DNA of 64,000 nt from Amorphophallus konjac (lineage: Eukaryota; Streptophyta; Magnoliopsida; Alismatales; Araceae): NCBI GenBank assembly GCA_022559845.1, contig CM040126.1:128182251-128246250 (forward strand), given 5' to 3'. Made by a program: the position numbers and the translations under genes. The notes under the pieces were generated by a model. It had not been told where the DNA came from. It saw nothing but the letters and a program-made list of their open reading frames with translations, and did not search any database. Of this stretch, positions 9,319 to 18,901 are shown piece after piece (positions within the stretch are counted from its first letter, which is position 1; every line of letters begins with the position of its first letter).

Positions 9319-11079
9319 TTACTGACCAATGGATTGAATGAATTTGTCGGTCGAAAACTTCATTGTAGAGACAGATTTGGAACTGGATGGTGTTTCCAGT
9401 TTCTCTTTGCCTTTGGCGGGGCAGAACGTGGTAGTCTTAAATTCAAAGGGTTTTTTACTAGTAGGATTGTATCCTAATCCCTCCCTATTGAAGTTTACCC
9501 TCGACCCCAGAAGGAGATTCAGGTTGTTTCTCCCCTCTGTAAACTTCTCAAGCACTTTTTCTTTGTCCTCAATCTCCTTCTTAAATTCATTGCATTGGTC
9601 CTGAAGTTCCTGATTAACTTTTCTAACTGCCTCATATTTTTCAGCCATCAGTCTAATCTCTCCTTTACACTCTTCAGCTTTACACTTCAGCTCATCTATT
9701 CTAGCTAGACTCTCCTCTCTTTCCATTCTCAACCTCTCAATCTCACCTTTAACCTGGTCTAGCTCAATGACCATCTCCTTGGTTTTCATGCTATCAGTGA
9801 CAATAGAAGAGTGTTCTTCAGACAATGAATGAAACTTACGTCTAAGCATTCTATGCTCCTTGTTTAAACAATTATATTTACTTAACAGGTCGCCATAGGC
9901 GTCCTCCCAATCATCCAAAGTAAAATTCTCAAACAGGTTTGTTACCTCTTTCTCATGATCGGCCATGAGGCAGGTCTTCTCTTCATTTTCACTGGACGAA
10001 GTGGCTTCTGGGTCCTCCTCCTCATCGCTCCATGTGCACAGCATGGCCTTCTTCTTCTTGTGCACCATCTTCTTCTGGTGTCCTGGAGCCTTAGCTTGTA
10101 GCTCTGGACATTCACTTTTCATGTGACCGGGTTTCTGACAATGATAGCAAGTGATCTTCTTAGCAGACCGGTTCTTCTCAAATCCTCGCTCAGGAGACTT
10201 CATTGCACCATTAAATTTCTTCCTCCTGTAGAATTTTCCTTTAGTTCTCAGGAACTTTCTGAATTGCCTGGTGAGCATAGCTCGCTCGTCCTTGTCCAGG
10301 TCTGAGAATCCATCAGAGCCTTCGCTGCTATCATCACTGCTGCTGCTGCTGCTGTTGTTCTTCTTAGCATGTCGTGAGACCTTCAGAGCAACATTCTTTC
10401 CCTTTCTGTCATGCCCATCGTTTCCATGTCTGAAATTGATTTCATGGGTCATGAGGGATCCAATCAGCTGGGTCACTGTCATGATGGATAAATTTCTTGA
10501 TTCCTCTATTACAGTCACCTTGGTTTCCCAGACGGGAGTTAGAGACCTAAGGATCTTCCTGACTATATCTTCTTGTTGAATATCCTTTCCAAGGCCTTTC
10601 AGACTGTTGATGATCACGGATAGTCTGGCATACATTTCTGTGATCGGCTCCTCTGGCTTCATCTTAAATAACTCATATTGAGTTGTAAGTATGTTGATCT
10701 TGGTAGCCTTCACCTGAGATGTGCCCTCATGAATTAACTGCAAATCATCCCACATTTCCTTTGCAGTCTTGCACGCTGAGATCCTTGAATACTCTTCCGG
10801 GTGAACGGCGCACTGTATGATGTTAACAGCTGTCCAATTCAGTGCGGAGAGTTTGACCTGATCTTCTGTCCACATATCTTCATTTGGTGGAAGGGTGTAT
10901 GGACCATTTGTGATAACTTTCCATAGCTTGTGGCTTTGGGCCCTGATAAAGACTTCCATCCTGTTCTTCCAGAAGAAGTAATTATTACCATCAAAGAAGG
11001 GGGGACGGTTGATAGACTGCCCATCAGCTATGAAACTGCGAGGACCAGTGGATCCGTTTCCCTGGCCGTTGGACCACAT
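9319..11079 (-). CDS. gag: Element A gag
   Basis: A 586-codon ORF from the ATG at 11079; an open frame extends into the primer site but only through a TTG, so this ATG is preferred. The N-terminal ~200 residues are the copia gag (UBN2-type) capsid domain, starting FFDGNNYFFWKNRM and including LWKVITNGP and ILRSLTPVWE. A Ser/Asp-rich stretch, a basic region and one CCHC zinc knuckle (CYHCQKPGHMKSEC, about residue 310) follow, then acidic sequence and a long coiled coil (about residues 400-500). Role in the family: forms the cytoplasmic particle and binds element RNA. The coiled-coil extension is typical of Sireviruses. It ends at TAA, with gag-like sequence continuing beyond. Confidence 0.92.
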   Translation of the reverse strand: MWSNGQGNGSTGPRSFIADGQSINRPPFFDGNNYFFWKNRMEVFIRAQSHKLWKVITNGPYTLPPNEDMWTEDQVKLSALNWTAVNIIQCAVHPEEYSRISACKTAKEMWDDLQLIHEGTSQVKATKINILTTQYELFKMKPEEPITEMYARLSVIINSLKGLGKDIQQEDIVRKILRSLTPVWETKVTVIEESRNLSIMTVTQLIGSLMTHEINFRHGNDGHDRKGKNVALKVSRHAKKNNSSSSSSDDSSEGSDGFSDLDKDERAMLTRQFRKFLRTKGKFYRRKKFNGAMKSPERGFEKNRSAKKITCYHCQKPGHMKSECPELQAKAPGHQKKMVHKKKKAMLCTWSDEEEDPEATSSSENEEKTCLMADHEKEVTNLFENFTLDDWEDAYGDLLSKYNCLNKEHRMLRRKFHSLSEEHSSIVTDSMKTKEMVIELDQVKGEIERLRMEREESLARIDELKCKAEECKGEIRLMAEKYEAVRKVNQELQDQCNEFKKEIEDKEKVLEKFTEGRNNLNLLLGSRVNFNREGLGYNPTSKKPFEFKTTTFCPAKGKEKLETPSSSKSVSTMKFSTDKFIQSIGQ

Positions 11080-11093
11080 TCTGGGAAAAACCT

Positions 11094-11105
11094 GCTCTGA
11101 TACCA
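11094..11105 (-). promoter_or_regulatory. Primer binding site of element A
   Basis: The minus strand reads TGGTATCAGAGC, complementary to the 3' end of initiator tRNA-Met, two bases inside the 5' LTR. It primes minus-strand DNA synthesis. Confidence 0.95.
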
Positions 11106-11107
11106 AC

Positions 11108-11198
11108 TGATAAGTACAATATGAAGTGATCTAGAAGGGGAGGGGATGAATAGATCACTGTTTTTAAAGATTAAAAAAAAATTCTACAGAGTATATTG
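11108..11198 (-). repeat. Element A 5' LTR, inner fragment
   Basis: The last 91 bases of the 5' LTR of A (element orientation), matching 1835-1925. The LTR is then broken by element B and resumes at 22610. Confidence 0.95.
11194..11198. repeat. Target site duplication of element B, left copy (TATTG)
   Basis: TATTG borders B here and at 22605-22609. The uninterrupted left LTR of A has one TATTG at the matching place, which proves the insertion point. Confidence 0.97.
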
Positions 11199-11384
11199 TG
11201 TTGAGTCTTGTTGAATCTTTACATGTTTTGATGATGACAACATGATAAGTCTTAGTGGTCTTCAAAAATTATGTCTATGTGAAAATTTAACAAAAATATT
11301 TTTTCTGTGAAAAAATGAACAAAGAACATGTTTGTTGAAGAATGAACCTTCATTTTACTTCAGGTATTGTTCAGGGACTGTATT

Positions 11385-12440
11385 CGTGTTGATTGGCACT
11401 TCGTCATGTTTGTATATAACACCTCGTGTTGAACTGTTTGTTTTCGTGTCATTTGATCCTTACTTCGTGTTGTTTTCATCGTCTTCGTATCATTCTCCGT
11501 GTAGTGTGTGGTTCTGTCAGAATTCACTTCGTGTCTGTCTTATGTTGAAACCACACTTCGTGTTGGTTTCTGTTTTGATGAACTTCGAGTCGTTTTCCAG
11601 TGAACCCCGTGTTGTTTTGTCCTCCTGCGTCATCCTTGTTTTCACTCCGTGTCTATTTTCTGTTCTCATCATACTTAGTGTTGTTTTTCATTTCATGTCA
11701 ACTTCACTTCGTGTGGTTTTCAACCCGTGTCGATTATCGTTTTGACTTCGTGTTATTTTCAACCCGTGTCGATTATCGTTTTGACTTCGTGTTGTTTTCA
11801 ACTCGTGTCGATTACTGTTACGACTTCGTGTTGTTTTCAGTATGTGTCAACTCTGTCTTCGTGTCGTTTTTCACCTCGTGTCATGTTACCCCGTGTCAAT
11901 TACTGTTTCGACTTCGTATCGTTATCAGTCCGTGTCTCTCTTATGTTGAAATCACACCTCGTGCTGATCACTGTTCTTACTTCGTGTTGTTTCTTTGTAT
12001 TCTGTCTTTGTGTTGATCTTTCGTTATTTAGACTTCGTGTCTTTATCACTTTGATCACACTCCGTGTCGCTTCTCCTCTCATAACTTCGTGTCGTGTTTC
12101 TCTACACCTCGTGTCGTTGTCTCCTTGTGTCTTCACCTCGTGTTTATTTTCGTCTCTTCGTGTCGGGTTTGTTCTAGTGCGTACAGGACATCGCAGCACT
12201 TCATGTTGCTTCCTGTTTCACTTTCGTGTCATTTGTTTTGTTGTATCTTCGTGTCGTTTTTATTCTTCCTAGTCCTCGTGTTCTTCTTGTATTGAAACCA
12301 TACTTAGTGTTGGTTTCTGTTCTTGTCTTCGTGTCTTTGCGTTGTTTGTCTGTCTACCTCGTAAGATTCTCTTAGTAATGTTCATTGTGTCACCACCTTA
12401 TCTCGTGTCGTTCTCTGTTTAGTACCTCTTGTCGTGTCCA
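11385..12440 (+). repeat. Tandem array of CTTCGTGTCG-type motifs, B 5' LTR
   Basis: By eye about 45-50 degenerate copies, core CTTCGTGTYGTTTTC, at roughly 20-28 base spacing. Open frames of up to 181 codons across it are Cys/Ser/Val-rich artefacts of the repeat. Confidence 0.88.
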
Positions 12441-12644
12441 CTAACCTCATGCAGTTCTAGTTATTTATGACACTCAATACTAATGGCTCTTATCTCGTTG
12501 CAGGTCCGAGGAAGAACATTCACCAATGTCTGGGTGCACATGATCCGATGCTAAGGAACAAATACAAAGAGGGCACGTGGCAGGAAGGTTCTAGGATCGA
12601 GCGTGGGAGGCACACGCGTTCAGTGCCCTATTCATTTGCTGCGG

Positions 12645-12652
12645 CTATAAAG
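12645..12652 (+). promoter_or_regulatory. TATA box, B 5' LTR
   Basis: CTATAAAG, preceded by a GC-rich segment and followed by an AG-rich leader. The same box is in the 3' LTR at 21731-21738. Confidence 0.6.
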
Positions 12653-13018
12653 AAAAACCTTTCGCCCACCGATGAAGGGTGATCAGAGCTAAGAAAGAAA
12701 AGGCAGTGTTACAGAGAGCTCGATCCAGCAGAAGAAGAAAAAGAAAAGAGAGAGAGATAGTGATCGTGTGAAAGAGGAAGAGAGTGTAAGAGAAAGAAAG
12801 AGAGAAAGAGAGTGAGTGAGAGAGCTCGTGGAGAAGAAGAAAGAAGCTTACCTGAAGATCTGTCTTCACTGGACCGTGGATCAAATCCAGGCCAGTCAGC
12901 TCTGTTGAGAGCCAAATTGTGCATCTCGTGTTTCAGCTTCTGTTTGCTGAAGCTATTTTCGTTTATTATCTTTTCTTTGTTTTCTGGTTTGCTGTGCTTT
13001 CCGATCCTCTGGTCTGAG

Positions 13019-13288
13019 GTCGGGTTCCCTCCGGTTAGGAGGAAGGGAGATCTGATCTCCAGTTGCAAGTAGCTGGGAGCTACTTGTGGGTTCCCTCCGG
13101 TTTGGAGGAAGGGAGACTTGTCTCTGGCTCTGGGCTTGTGGATTAAGTCCAGAGGTTCCCTCCAGTTTGGAGGAAGAGGGGAGGTTGTTCCCCTGGTCAA
13201 GCTGTGTGGCAGCAACTGTTTGCAGACTGAGTCTGCTTGGTTCTAGCGTTTGCTAGTGAAGCCTCACTCCGGTTGGGAGTGAGGGGTG
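13019..13288 (+). repeat. Stem-loop array in the B 5' LTR leader
   Basis: Alternating inverted repeats: three units of the TTCCCTCC...GGAGGAA type, a pair CAAGTAGC with GCTACTTG (13066-13086), GCAGAC with GTCTGC (about 13222-13233), CTAGC with GCTAG, and CCTCACTCC with GGAGTGAGG style arms near 13262-13286. The layout matches the array in element A, with different arm sequences. Confidence 0.7.
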
Positions 13289-13518
13289 GATGTAGGTCTG
13301 AAGGACCGAACCACCTAAAATCTATTGAGCAGTGGCTTGATTGTCTGGTTTTCTTCCGCTAGATGCTTGAATAGGTGCGCTCAATGTGATTGTATTTGAG
13401 TTGAATAGAATTGGTTCCATTCTGTTTCCTTATCTAGCATCCGGTTTTAAATTTGGCCATTATTCGTAAAAGGATTCATTCACCCCCCCTCTGTATCCGG
13501 GCCAAGCACCCTAACAGT

Positions 13519-13530
13519 TGGTATCAGAGC
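13519..13530 (+). promoter_or_regulatory. Primer binding site of element B
   Basis: TGGTATCAGAGC two bases after the 5' LTR, complementary to initiator tRNA-Met. Confidence 0.96.
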
Positions 13531-13636
13531 GGGTGTCTGCTTACAAGGTCCAGCGACCTGCAGATCGATCTTGCAATCTTAGGTGCTTATTTCTTTTTGT
13601 GTTTCAATATTCTTGTGCGTTAATCTGTGTGTTCTC

Positions 13637-14667
13637 ATGGCCCATCCACCGATCTTCAGTGGTACGCATTTTGATGCATGGTTCGCTGTTTTGAAGAATT
13701 ATGTTAAATCTGTGAATCCAGACCTGTGGAAAGTAATTTCACATGGTCCTCATGAACTACCTAAGAAAAAGTCCAAATGGACTGACAGTCACAAATCCAT
13801 GCATGAAGAAAATCAGATAGCAATAAATTTAATGAAGGCAGCTACTGATAGAGCTTTTCATTCATGTTTCTTTGAATCCAGTTCTGCTAAAGATATTTTG
13901 GATGCACTGAAGCGAACTCAGGAGATAGATGTGGACAGATGCATGATGGCCAACAGAAGAAGTCAAAGTGCCAGCGATCAAGGCAGCAATCAAACTAAAG
14001 AAGATGATGATGATGAGGTAAATCTCTTCGAGAACTTCTCTCTAGAAGATTGGGGGAATGCATATGCTGAACTATTTGAATCTCATGAACTGTTAAGAAA
14101 ACAGTATAAAAAGTTGAAGAAGAGTACTCGGGTAGATAGTTCTAGCTCTCCATGTAAAAATTGTTCAAGTACGAAGCAATCACATGATGCATGTCTGTCT
14201 GATAATCATATGCATAAAAACCAGAATGCAGAACTGAAGATGGAACTTAAACGTGTCTACTCTGAACTGAACAATCTAAAATCTGAGATGACTCTCTCAG
14301 AAAGTTCTCTGAAGAACAATTAGAGAAACTTAAACGAGAGAATGAGTTGCTGATTGAAAATTTTAATGCCATAAAATCTGTGAACATAGAATTACAGAAA
14401 GATTTTGAAAAACAACAAAAGGATTTGAGGGAGTTTGAAGCTAGGAGAGAAACCATGGTTAACTCAGAAGATCAGCTTCTAATAAATGAGTTAATTCAAA
14501 ATGGTAAGCTTAAAGAAGAAGTTGAAAAATTAAAACTGTTAAACAGTGCCATGTCTGCAAGACTTCTCACATTGGAAAAAGGGAAAGCTATCTGCACAAA
14601 CGAGACTGTAGAGGTAGATGAGCTAAGAAGGAAATTGAAGAATACAAAACAGCTAACAAGGTTTTGA
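13637..14667 (+). pseudogene. Element B gag-like gene, N-terminal and coiled-coil part
   Basis: Start chosen at the ATG of MAHPPIFSG (13637), which begins the copia gag pattern; the longer frame from 13583 adds a hydrophobic leader with no family support. The first ~100 residues match the start of the gag capsid domain (HFDAWFAVLKNYV, LWKVISHGP). Then, at AKDILDAL, the protein jumps to a segment equivalent to element A past its zinc knuckle (CMMA...VNLFENFSLEDWGNAYAEL), so most of the capsid domain and the first knuckle are missing. A Lys/Glu-rich coiled coil follows. The frame breaks at about 14323 and continues from about 14340 in another frame to 14667, then shifts again. Element F lacks the same block. 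Confidence 0.8.
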
Positions 14668-15905
14668 ATGAAGCTGTCAATTGTAGTGAACAAGAGATCA
14701 CTAGTTATGAAATACACATTGCATCTCTTGAAAATGAAATTCAGGATTTGAAAGCTTCCTTGTCTAAATTTGTTGATGGGCAGAAAAACCTAGACAAGCT
14801 GCTAGGTGTAAAAGTAAATGTCAAAAAGGAAGGGTTGGGCTACTATAATCTCAATAAGAAGGCCTTGCAGAACAAAGTAATGACATCCTTTGTAAATACT
14901 TCAAATGTAGCCACTACATCAAAAGACAAACAGCCCATTGTTCAGAAAATTCTGGGAACAAAGATTAATTCTAACAAGGAAGGACTGGGTTACAGTCCAG
15001 TCATGAGGAAGGATGATGGAGTCAACCTGAAAACTGTCTTTGTCAAATCCTCTGAACAGGAAAAACCTTCTATCTCATCTCCACCTCAGTACAAGGCTAA
15101 GAAAACAGAAAAACAAAATAAAAATCATAAAACATCAAAAATTCAAAGGAACAATCTGCATGCTAAGAACTCATCAGATAAATGCCATGTTTTAAAGAAA
15201 TCAAGTGGCTCGTGTCATTATTGTGGTAAGTATGGACATCTTATGAGTAATTGTTTTGTGATGGAAAAAGATGACAACAAGCATGCTAGAAAATCTGTGT
15301 CTGGTCAGAAAAGGAATGTCAAATGCTCTAATTGTGATAAAGTAGGACACACTACTGCTCATTGTTGGTTTGTAAGTAGTAAGGAAAAATCATGCTCATA
15401 TTATACAAAACACTTTGTAAATCAGCATGTCTTTAAGAAGAACCAGCACATTATATGTGTTAATTGCAACAAAATTGGTCACAAGGCCTCTGAATGCTGG
15501 TCAGGTTCCTTTAGAAGAAATTCTCTCGTTTGCTCTCACTGTAGAAAACATAGCCACACAGTCAAGGACTGTTGGCATATTCAGGGTAGAAATGTGAATC
15601 TCAAACATGCCAAATTCTCTGTAAAAGAATCAACAAAACCTTCATGTCATCACTGTGAGAAGTCAGGTCACAAGGCTGCAACCTGTTGGCTGGCAGGATA
15701 TCAAAACCAAACCAGTTTTGGTAAACAGAAATTTTACCCTGATAACAGAAAATCTCATGTGTATGCACATAGAATTCATGCTAATAAAAATGTGCATAAA
15801 TCAGATCAGAAAACCACTCCTGGAAATGTGCTGAGAAAACTTGCTAAACATAATAATGTCATGTCAGGACCCAAGACCTCTTGGGTACCTGTTTGTGCAA
15901 AATGA
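14664..15905 (+). CDS. Element B zinc-knuckle array protein (gag C-terminal part)
   Basis: 413 codons open, probably the C-terminal part of the gag above after a frameshift rather than a separate gene. It starts in the coiled coil and passes two NKEGLGY-like repeats (KKEGLGYYN and NKEGLGYSP). Five CX2CX4HX4C knuckles then follow, at about residues 185-365: CHYCGKYGHLMSNC, CSNCDKVGHTTAHC, CVNCNKIGHKASEC, CSHCRKHSHTVKDC and CHHCEKSGHKAATC. It ends in SGPKTSWVPVCAK and TGA, the gag-end signature also seen in A and F. Five knuckles suggest strong nucleic-acid binding. A separate role from Gag cannot be excluded. Confidence 0.8.
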   Translation: MNEAVNCSEQEITSYEIHIASLENEIQDLKASLSKFVDGQKNLDKLLGVKVNVKKEGLGYYNLNKKALQNKVMTSFVNTSNVATTSKDKQPIVQKILGTKINSNKEGLGYSPVMRKDDGVNLKTVFVKSSEQEKPSISSPPQYKAKKTEKQNKNHKTSKIQRNNLHAKNSSDKCHVLKKSSGSCHYCGKYGHLMSNCFVMEKDDNKHARKSVSGQKRNVKCSNCDKVGHTTAHCWFVSSKEKSCSYYTKHFVNQHVFKKNQHIICVNCNKIGHKASECWSGSFRRNSLVCSHCRKHSHTVKDCWHIQGRNVNLKHAKFSVKESTKPSCHHCEKSGHKAATCWLAGYQNQTSFGKQKFYPDNRKSHVYAHRIHANKNVHKSDQKTTPGNVLRKLAKHNNVMSGPKTSWVPVCAK

Positions 15906-17714
15906 ACCTTGTTTTACAGGTGTGCCTTGGGACTGGAATAAAAAGGGGTAATGATCCAAGGCACTCAAGAATGAAAACCCCATTCTCACAATTTTCAGGT
16001 AATCTCTCTACATGTCCCATTTTGAAACTTACTGCATATCTGGTTTGATGCATTCTTGCATATCCTGCTATTAGTTTCATCTAGTGCATGCATATTAAAT
16101 CTGGTTTTGAATATTCATTCATCATCTGCAAGGTGCATTATTTTCTAAAACATGCACTCTGAAATTTCTGAAATCTTTAACTGAAAGCGAATGCTGGTTG
16201 AAAACTGTATGTTGCATAATTCTTTCTTGGCATACACTGCATTCATTAAATAATTAACACTTCTAAGAGTCGTGTGTGAGATGTCCTTGAGTGGACTGAA
16301 GAGGAGCTTGTCAGGCTATTTGGTTTCTGAAGATTTTTGTCAGCCGATGCAGTTAATGTGGTTTTAAGATCAGTCATCTCAAGAGGTTGCAGTTTGTTGT
16401 CCAAGAGTTGCTCTGGATGTGAGACTGAACTACTTCAAATACTATATTTGGATATGTCCTTAGTGCTTAATGTCTTGAGTGATCTCTCACTTGTTGGCTT
16501 GCTGATAGGAGTGCTGCTCATCTCATTTCATCTTTCTCTATTCAATCAGCCACCTCATTATCTCTCACCTCTCTATATTGGTTCAGATTCTCTCTCGAAG
16601 AAATTGTGGTTTCAGTCTTCTTGCTCTTATCAGATAAGATCTGTATACCTTAAACCACCCTATATCAAGTGTAACAATCTACACCTGTTAATAAAGAATT
16701 TCAATGTTTGGGGGTTATATTTGGTCCTTGATCCTTCTAAGTTATCTTCTCAAGTGTTGGTCAACATATTATAAAACTTTCTGTTAAATGAGAAAAAAAC
16801 TTATTGAGGATCTCGACTTAACTGAAACTTATGTAAAGAGAGCTCTGAGATAAAAATTATGTTAAGTAAGATTTTTTTTAATCATGAGAAGTGCTTCCAG
16901 GGAATACGCCATTATTTGTGGCAGAGCAATGGCTTTTGTGGAGAAATAGACACTCTAGATCAATGAAGTCCAGAGTATCTGTCATGATACAATTAGCTAT
17001 CTCTGTGTAGAAATGTTAAAATAAAAAAAAAAGGGGGGGAAAGGGAAAAAGTCCTCAAAGAAAAATATCTTTGGCATAAAGGTAGTTCGTCCTGAGTAAC
17101 CAGGGTTTCTGGTGTCTGATAAACATGTCTCCTTGTGTAAAAAGGGACTATACTACCTTGTGTTCATCAAATTGGTTGACTCTGTATGCCTTCTCGTCCA
17201 TTAAATGAAGAAATGATTTCTGCTTGACATTAATGTGTTATTTCGTTGCTTGACAAACATAAGGTACAATTTAATCGTGTCTCTCTCTAGGTTAAGCAAC
17301 TTTAACAGCTAATTTTGTGATTATGCTGATTTAATATCTTGAGTTAACTGACCTTGGTTTTTGGAAGAATATAACCCGTCCACATATTGAAGGGCTAACT
17401 TAATATGGTGTAGCTGCGTTACATCTGAACTAAGGGTATTTTGGGTATTTACAGAAATAAGTGTGATAAGAGTAAAAAGCTACTCGACAATACCTCTTGT
17501 TTTGTTCACACGTCTTCAACCTCAAACCCTCATTTCCCCTTGTCGATTCCTATTCATCCTCGTGCCGCTCCACCTTGAGCGTCTTCTTCAAACCTATCTC
17601 CATCTCTTCCCGCTCACCTTCTTCCCCCCACAGAGGTCCATTCCTCTCTTCAGTCTAGCATCGCGTCCAACAGCAGCCTGCAAGAGAGAGTTGATACTCT
17701 GAAAGTTCCGGCAG
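15906..17714 (+). other. Non-coding gap where pol should be, element B
   Basis: Just after the gag TGA there is a T-rich run and ACAGGTGTGCCTTGG, the equivalent of the pol start in A. Protease, integrase, RT and RNase H are all absent. The part near 16900-17460 resembles the post-pol region of A in wording (runs such as GTGTCTGATAAA next to TCTCCTTGTG). A pyrimidine-rich leader (about 17480-17640) precedes the next ORF. Confidence 0.7.
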
Positions 17715-18899
17715 ATGGATCAGCAGAGGTCAGCAGCTCCGGGTGACAGGAAGAGGAAGGGAAAAGAAATTGTTGAAGAGCCTTCATCTAAACAACAGAG
17801 ATGTGTTGAGCCAGAACCTGCTGCGGAAGTCTCTTCAGAACAAGGTACCAGGTTTTCTCAGTCTACCGTGTTCTTAGAAAGTGGGAAAATCATTCCTCCT
17901 AGAATAATAGATTTCGGAGATGAAACCTTGGTCTCGAAGTTTCCAGAATTGTTGAAAATCTTTGAGTTTCAGGAGTGGAGAAATTTCTTAGAAAATCACC
18001 GTGTCTATTACCCTAGGCCGGTAATGGAATTTTACAATAACTTGTCCTTGAGCCGAGACAAGTCTACCTTGTTATCATCTGTTAAAGGGGTCGAGATAAG
18101 TGTTACTTGTGACTCCCTTCACAAAGCTCTCGGTATTCCAGATAAAGGGGAGGTAGAGGGAAGCTTTCGATATAGTCTCCATGAAGCTTTCTCAGTCATT
18201 ACTGGTAAACCCAGTAATATTCATGATAAGGGGCAGTTAAAGCTAAAAGCTTATCAGACATCGTCATTTCCTCCTCTTCACAAGCTCCTTCAGAATGTCA
18301 TCGCTTCCATTATCACTCCACAGACTGGGGCTAGAGGAAGAATTACAGACACACAGAGATTTCTACTGTTTTGTCTGATTCAAAATGTAAAGATTTGTCT
18401 GCCAGAGATTATCTTTTCGGTCATGAAGGGATGCATTGGATCCAAGAGACATCTTCCCTATGCCGCCCATCTGACTGAGATATTCAAGCACTCTGAAATT
18501 TGCTTGGATGGAGAGGCCGCATCAGAAGTGAAGGCCAGAAACATTTTTAATATGAACTTTGTTTCAGTATTCTTGGGGTTAGAGGACTCCTCTATGGTGG
18601 GGCAAGTTAAGGTCCATAAGGCCAGGGAATCACAAACTCAGGGGGAGCATTTGGAAGAAATTCAAGTCTTAGCCCCAACTGGTGAGCAATTAGTTACTGA
18701 GATTGATCATCAGGAAACACCAGCTGGACAACCAGAGTCCACCTTGTCAGCTGCACCCACCGAAGTATCCTTCTCCTTTCAGAGGCTAGTTGAGGCTGCA
18801 TCTGAGGACATCAGATTGTCTGACGAAAGCATTCAGACAGATCTAGATGCAACTATTGCTGGGCTATTTGATTCTTTTGGAAGTCATCTGAAGAGGTAA
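17715..18899 (+). CDS. Element B envelope-position ORF, part 1
   Basis: 394 codons from an ATG (MDQQRSAAPGDRKRKGKE) with a basic, nuclear-signal-like start (RKRKGK). The core, about residues 65-280, matches the ORF at 49873 in element F: FYNNLSLSRD, VKGVEISV, LGIPDKG, FPPLHKLL, RFLLF and KRHLPYAAHLTEIF. The pattern resembles a plant 'putative transposon protein' domain found downstream of pol in several retrotransposons. Such ORFs in Sireviruses have been called envelope-like. I see no signal peptide, transmembrane segment or glycosylation-rich ectodomain, so an envelope function is unsupported. An acidic tail runs to a stop that looks like a frameshift into part 2. Confidence 0.75.
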   Translation: MDQQRSAAPGDRKRKGKEIVEEPSSKQQRCVEPEPAAEVSSEQGTRFSQSTVFLESGKIIPPRIIDFGDETLVSKFPELLKIFEFQEWRNFLENHRVYYPRPVMEFYNNLSLSRDKSTLLSSVKGVEISVTCDSLHKALGIPDKGEVEGSFRYSLHEAFSVITGKPSNIHDKGQLKLKAYQTSSFPPLHKLLQNVIASIITPQTGARGRITDTQRFLLFCLIQNVKICLPEIIFSVMKGCIGSKRHLPYAAHLTEIFKHSEICLDGEAASEVKARNIFNMNFVSVFLGLEDSSMVGQVKVHKARESQTQGEHLEEIQVLAPTGEQLVTEIDHQETPAGQPESTLSAAPTEVSFSFQRLVEAASEDIRLSDESIQTDLDATIAGLFDSFGSHLKR

Positions 18900-18901
18900 T
18901 A

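Larger units (their letters stand above)
11199..13516 (+). repeat. Element B 5' LTR
   Basis: 2318 bp, TGTTGAG...CTAACA. In order it holds the TTTTGATGATGACAACA tip arm (11226-11244), the CTTCGTGTCG motif array, a TATA box, an AG-rich leader and a stem-loop array. It differs from the 3' copy at only scattered positions. Confidence 0.97.

Noticed and set aside
11094..11105. tRNA gene fragments at the TGGTATCAGAGC sites
   Set aside because: These are 12-base primer sites next to LTRs; no cloverleaf is present.
11332..12295. Long Cys/Ser/Val-rich open frames across the LTR of B (also 20417-21380, and 3091-3638 minus in A)
   Set aside because: They are produced by the CTTCGTGTCG repeat, which lacks stops in some frames. 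They appear in all frames, lie in LTR promoter sequence and have no domain.
13583..13636. Upstream ATG giving gag of B a hydrophobic leader (MLISFCVSIFLCVNLCVL)
   Set aside because: The family gag begins at the later ATG (13637). The leader is probably untranslated or accidental, so no signal peptide is claimed.
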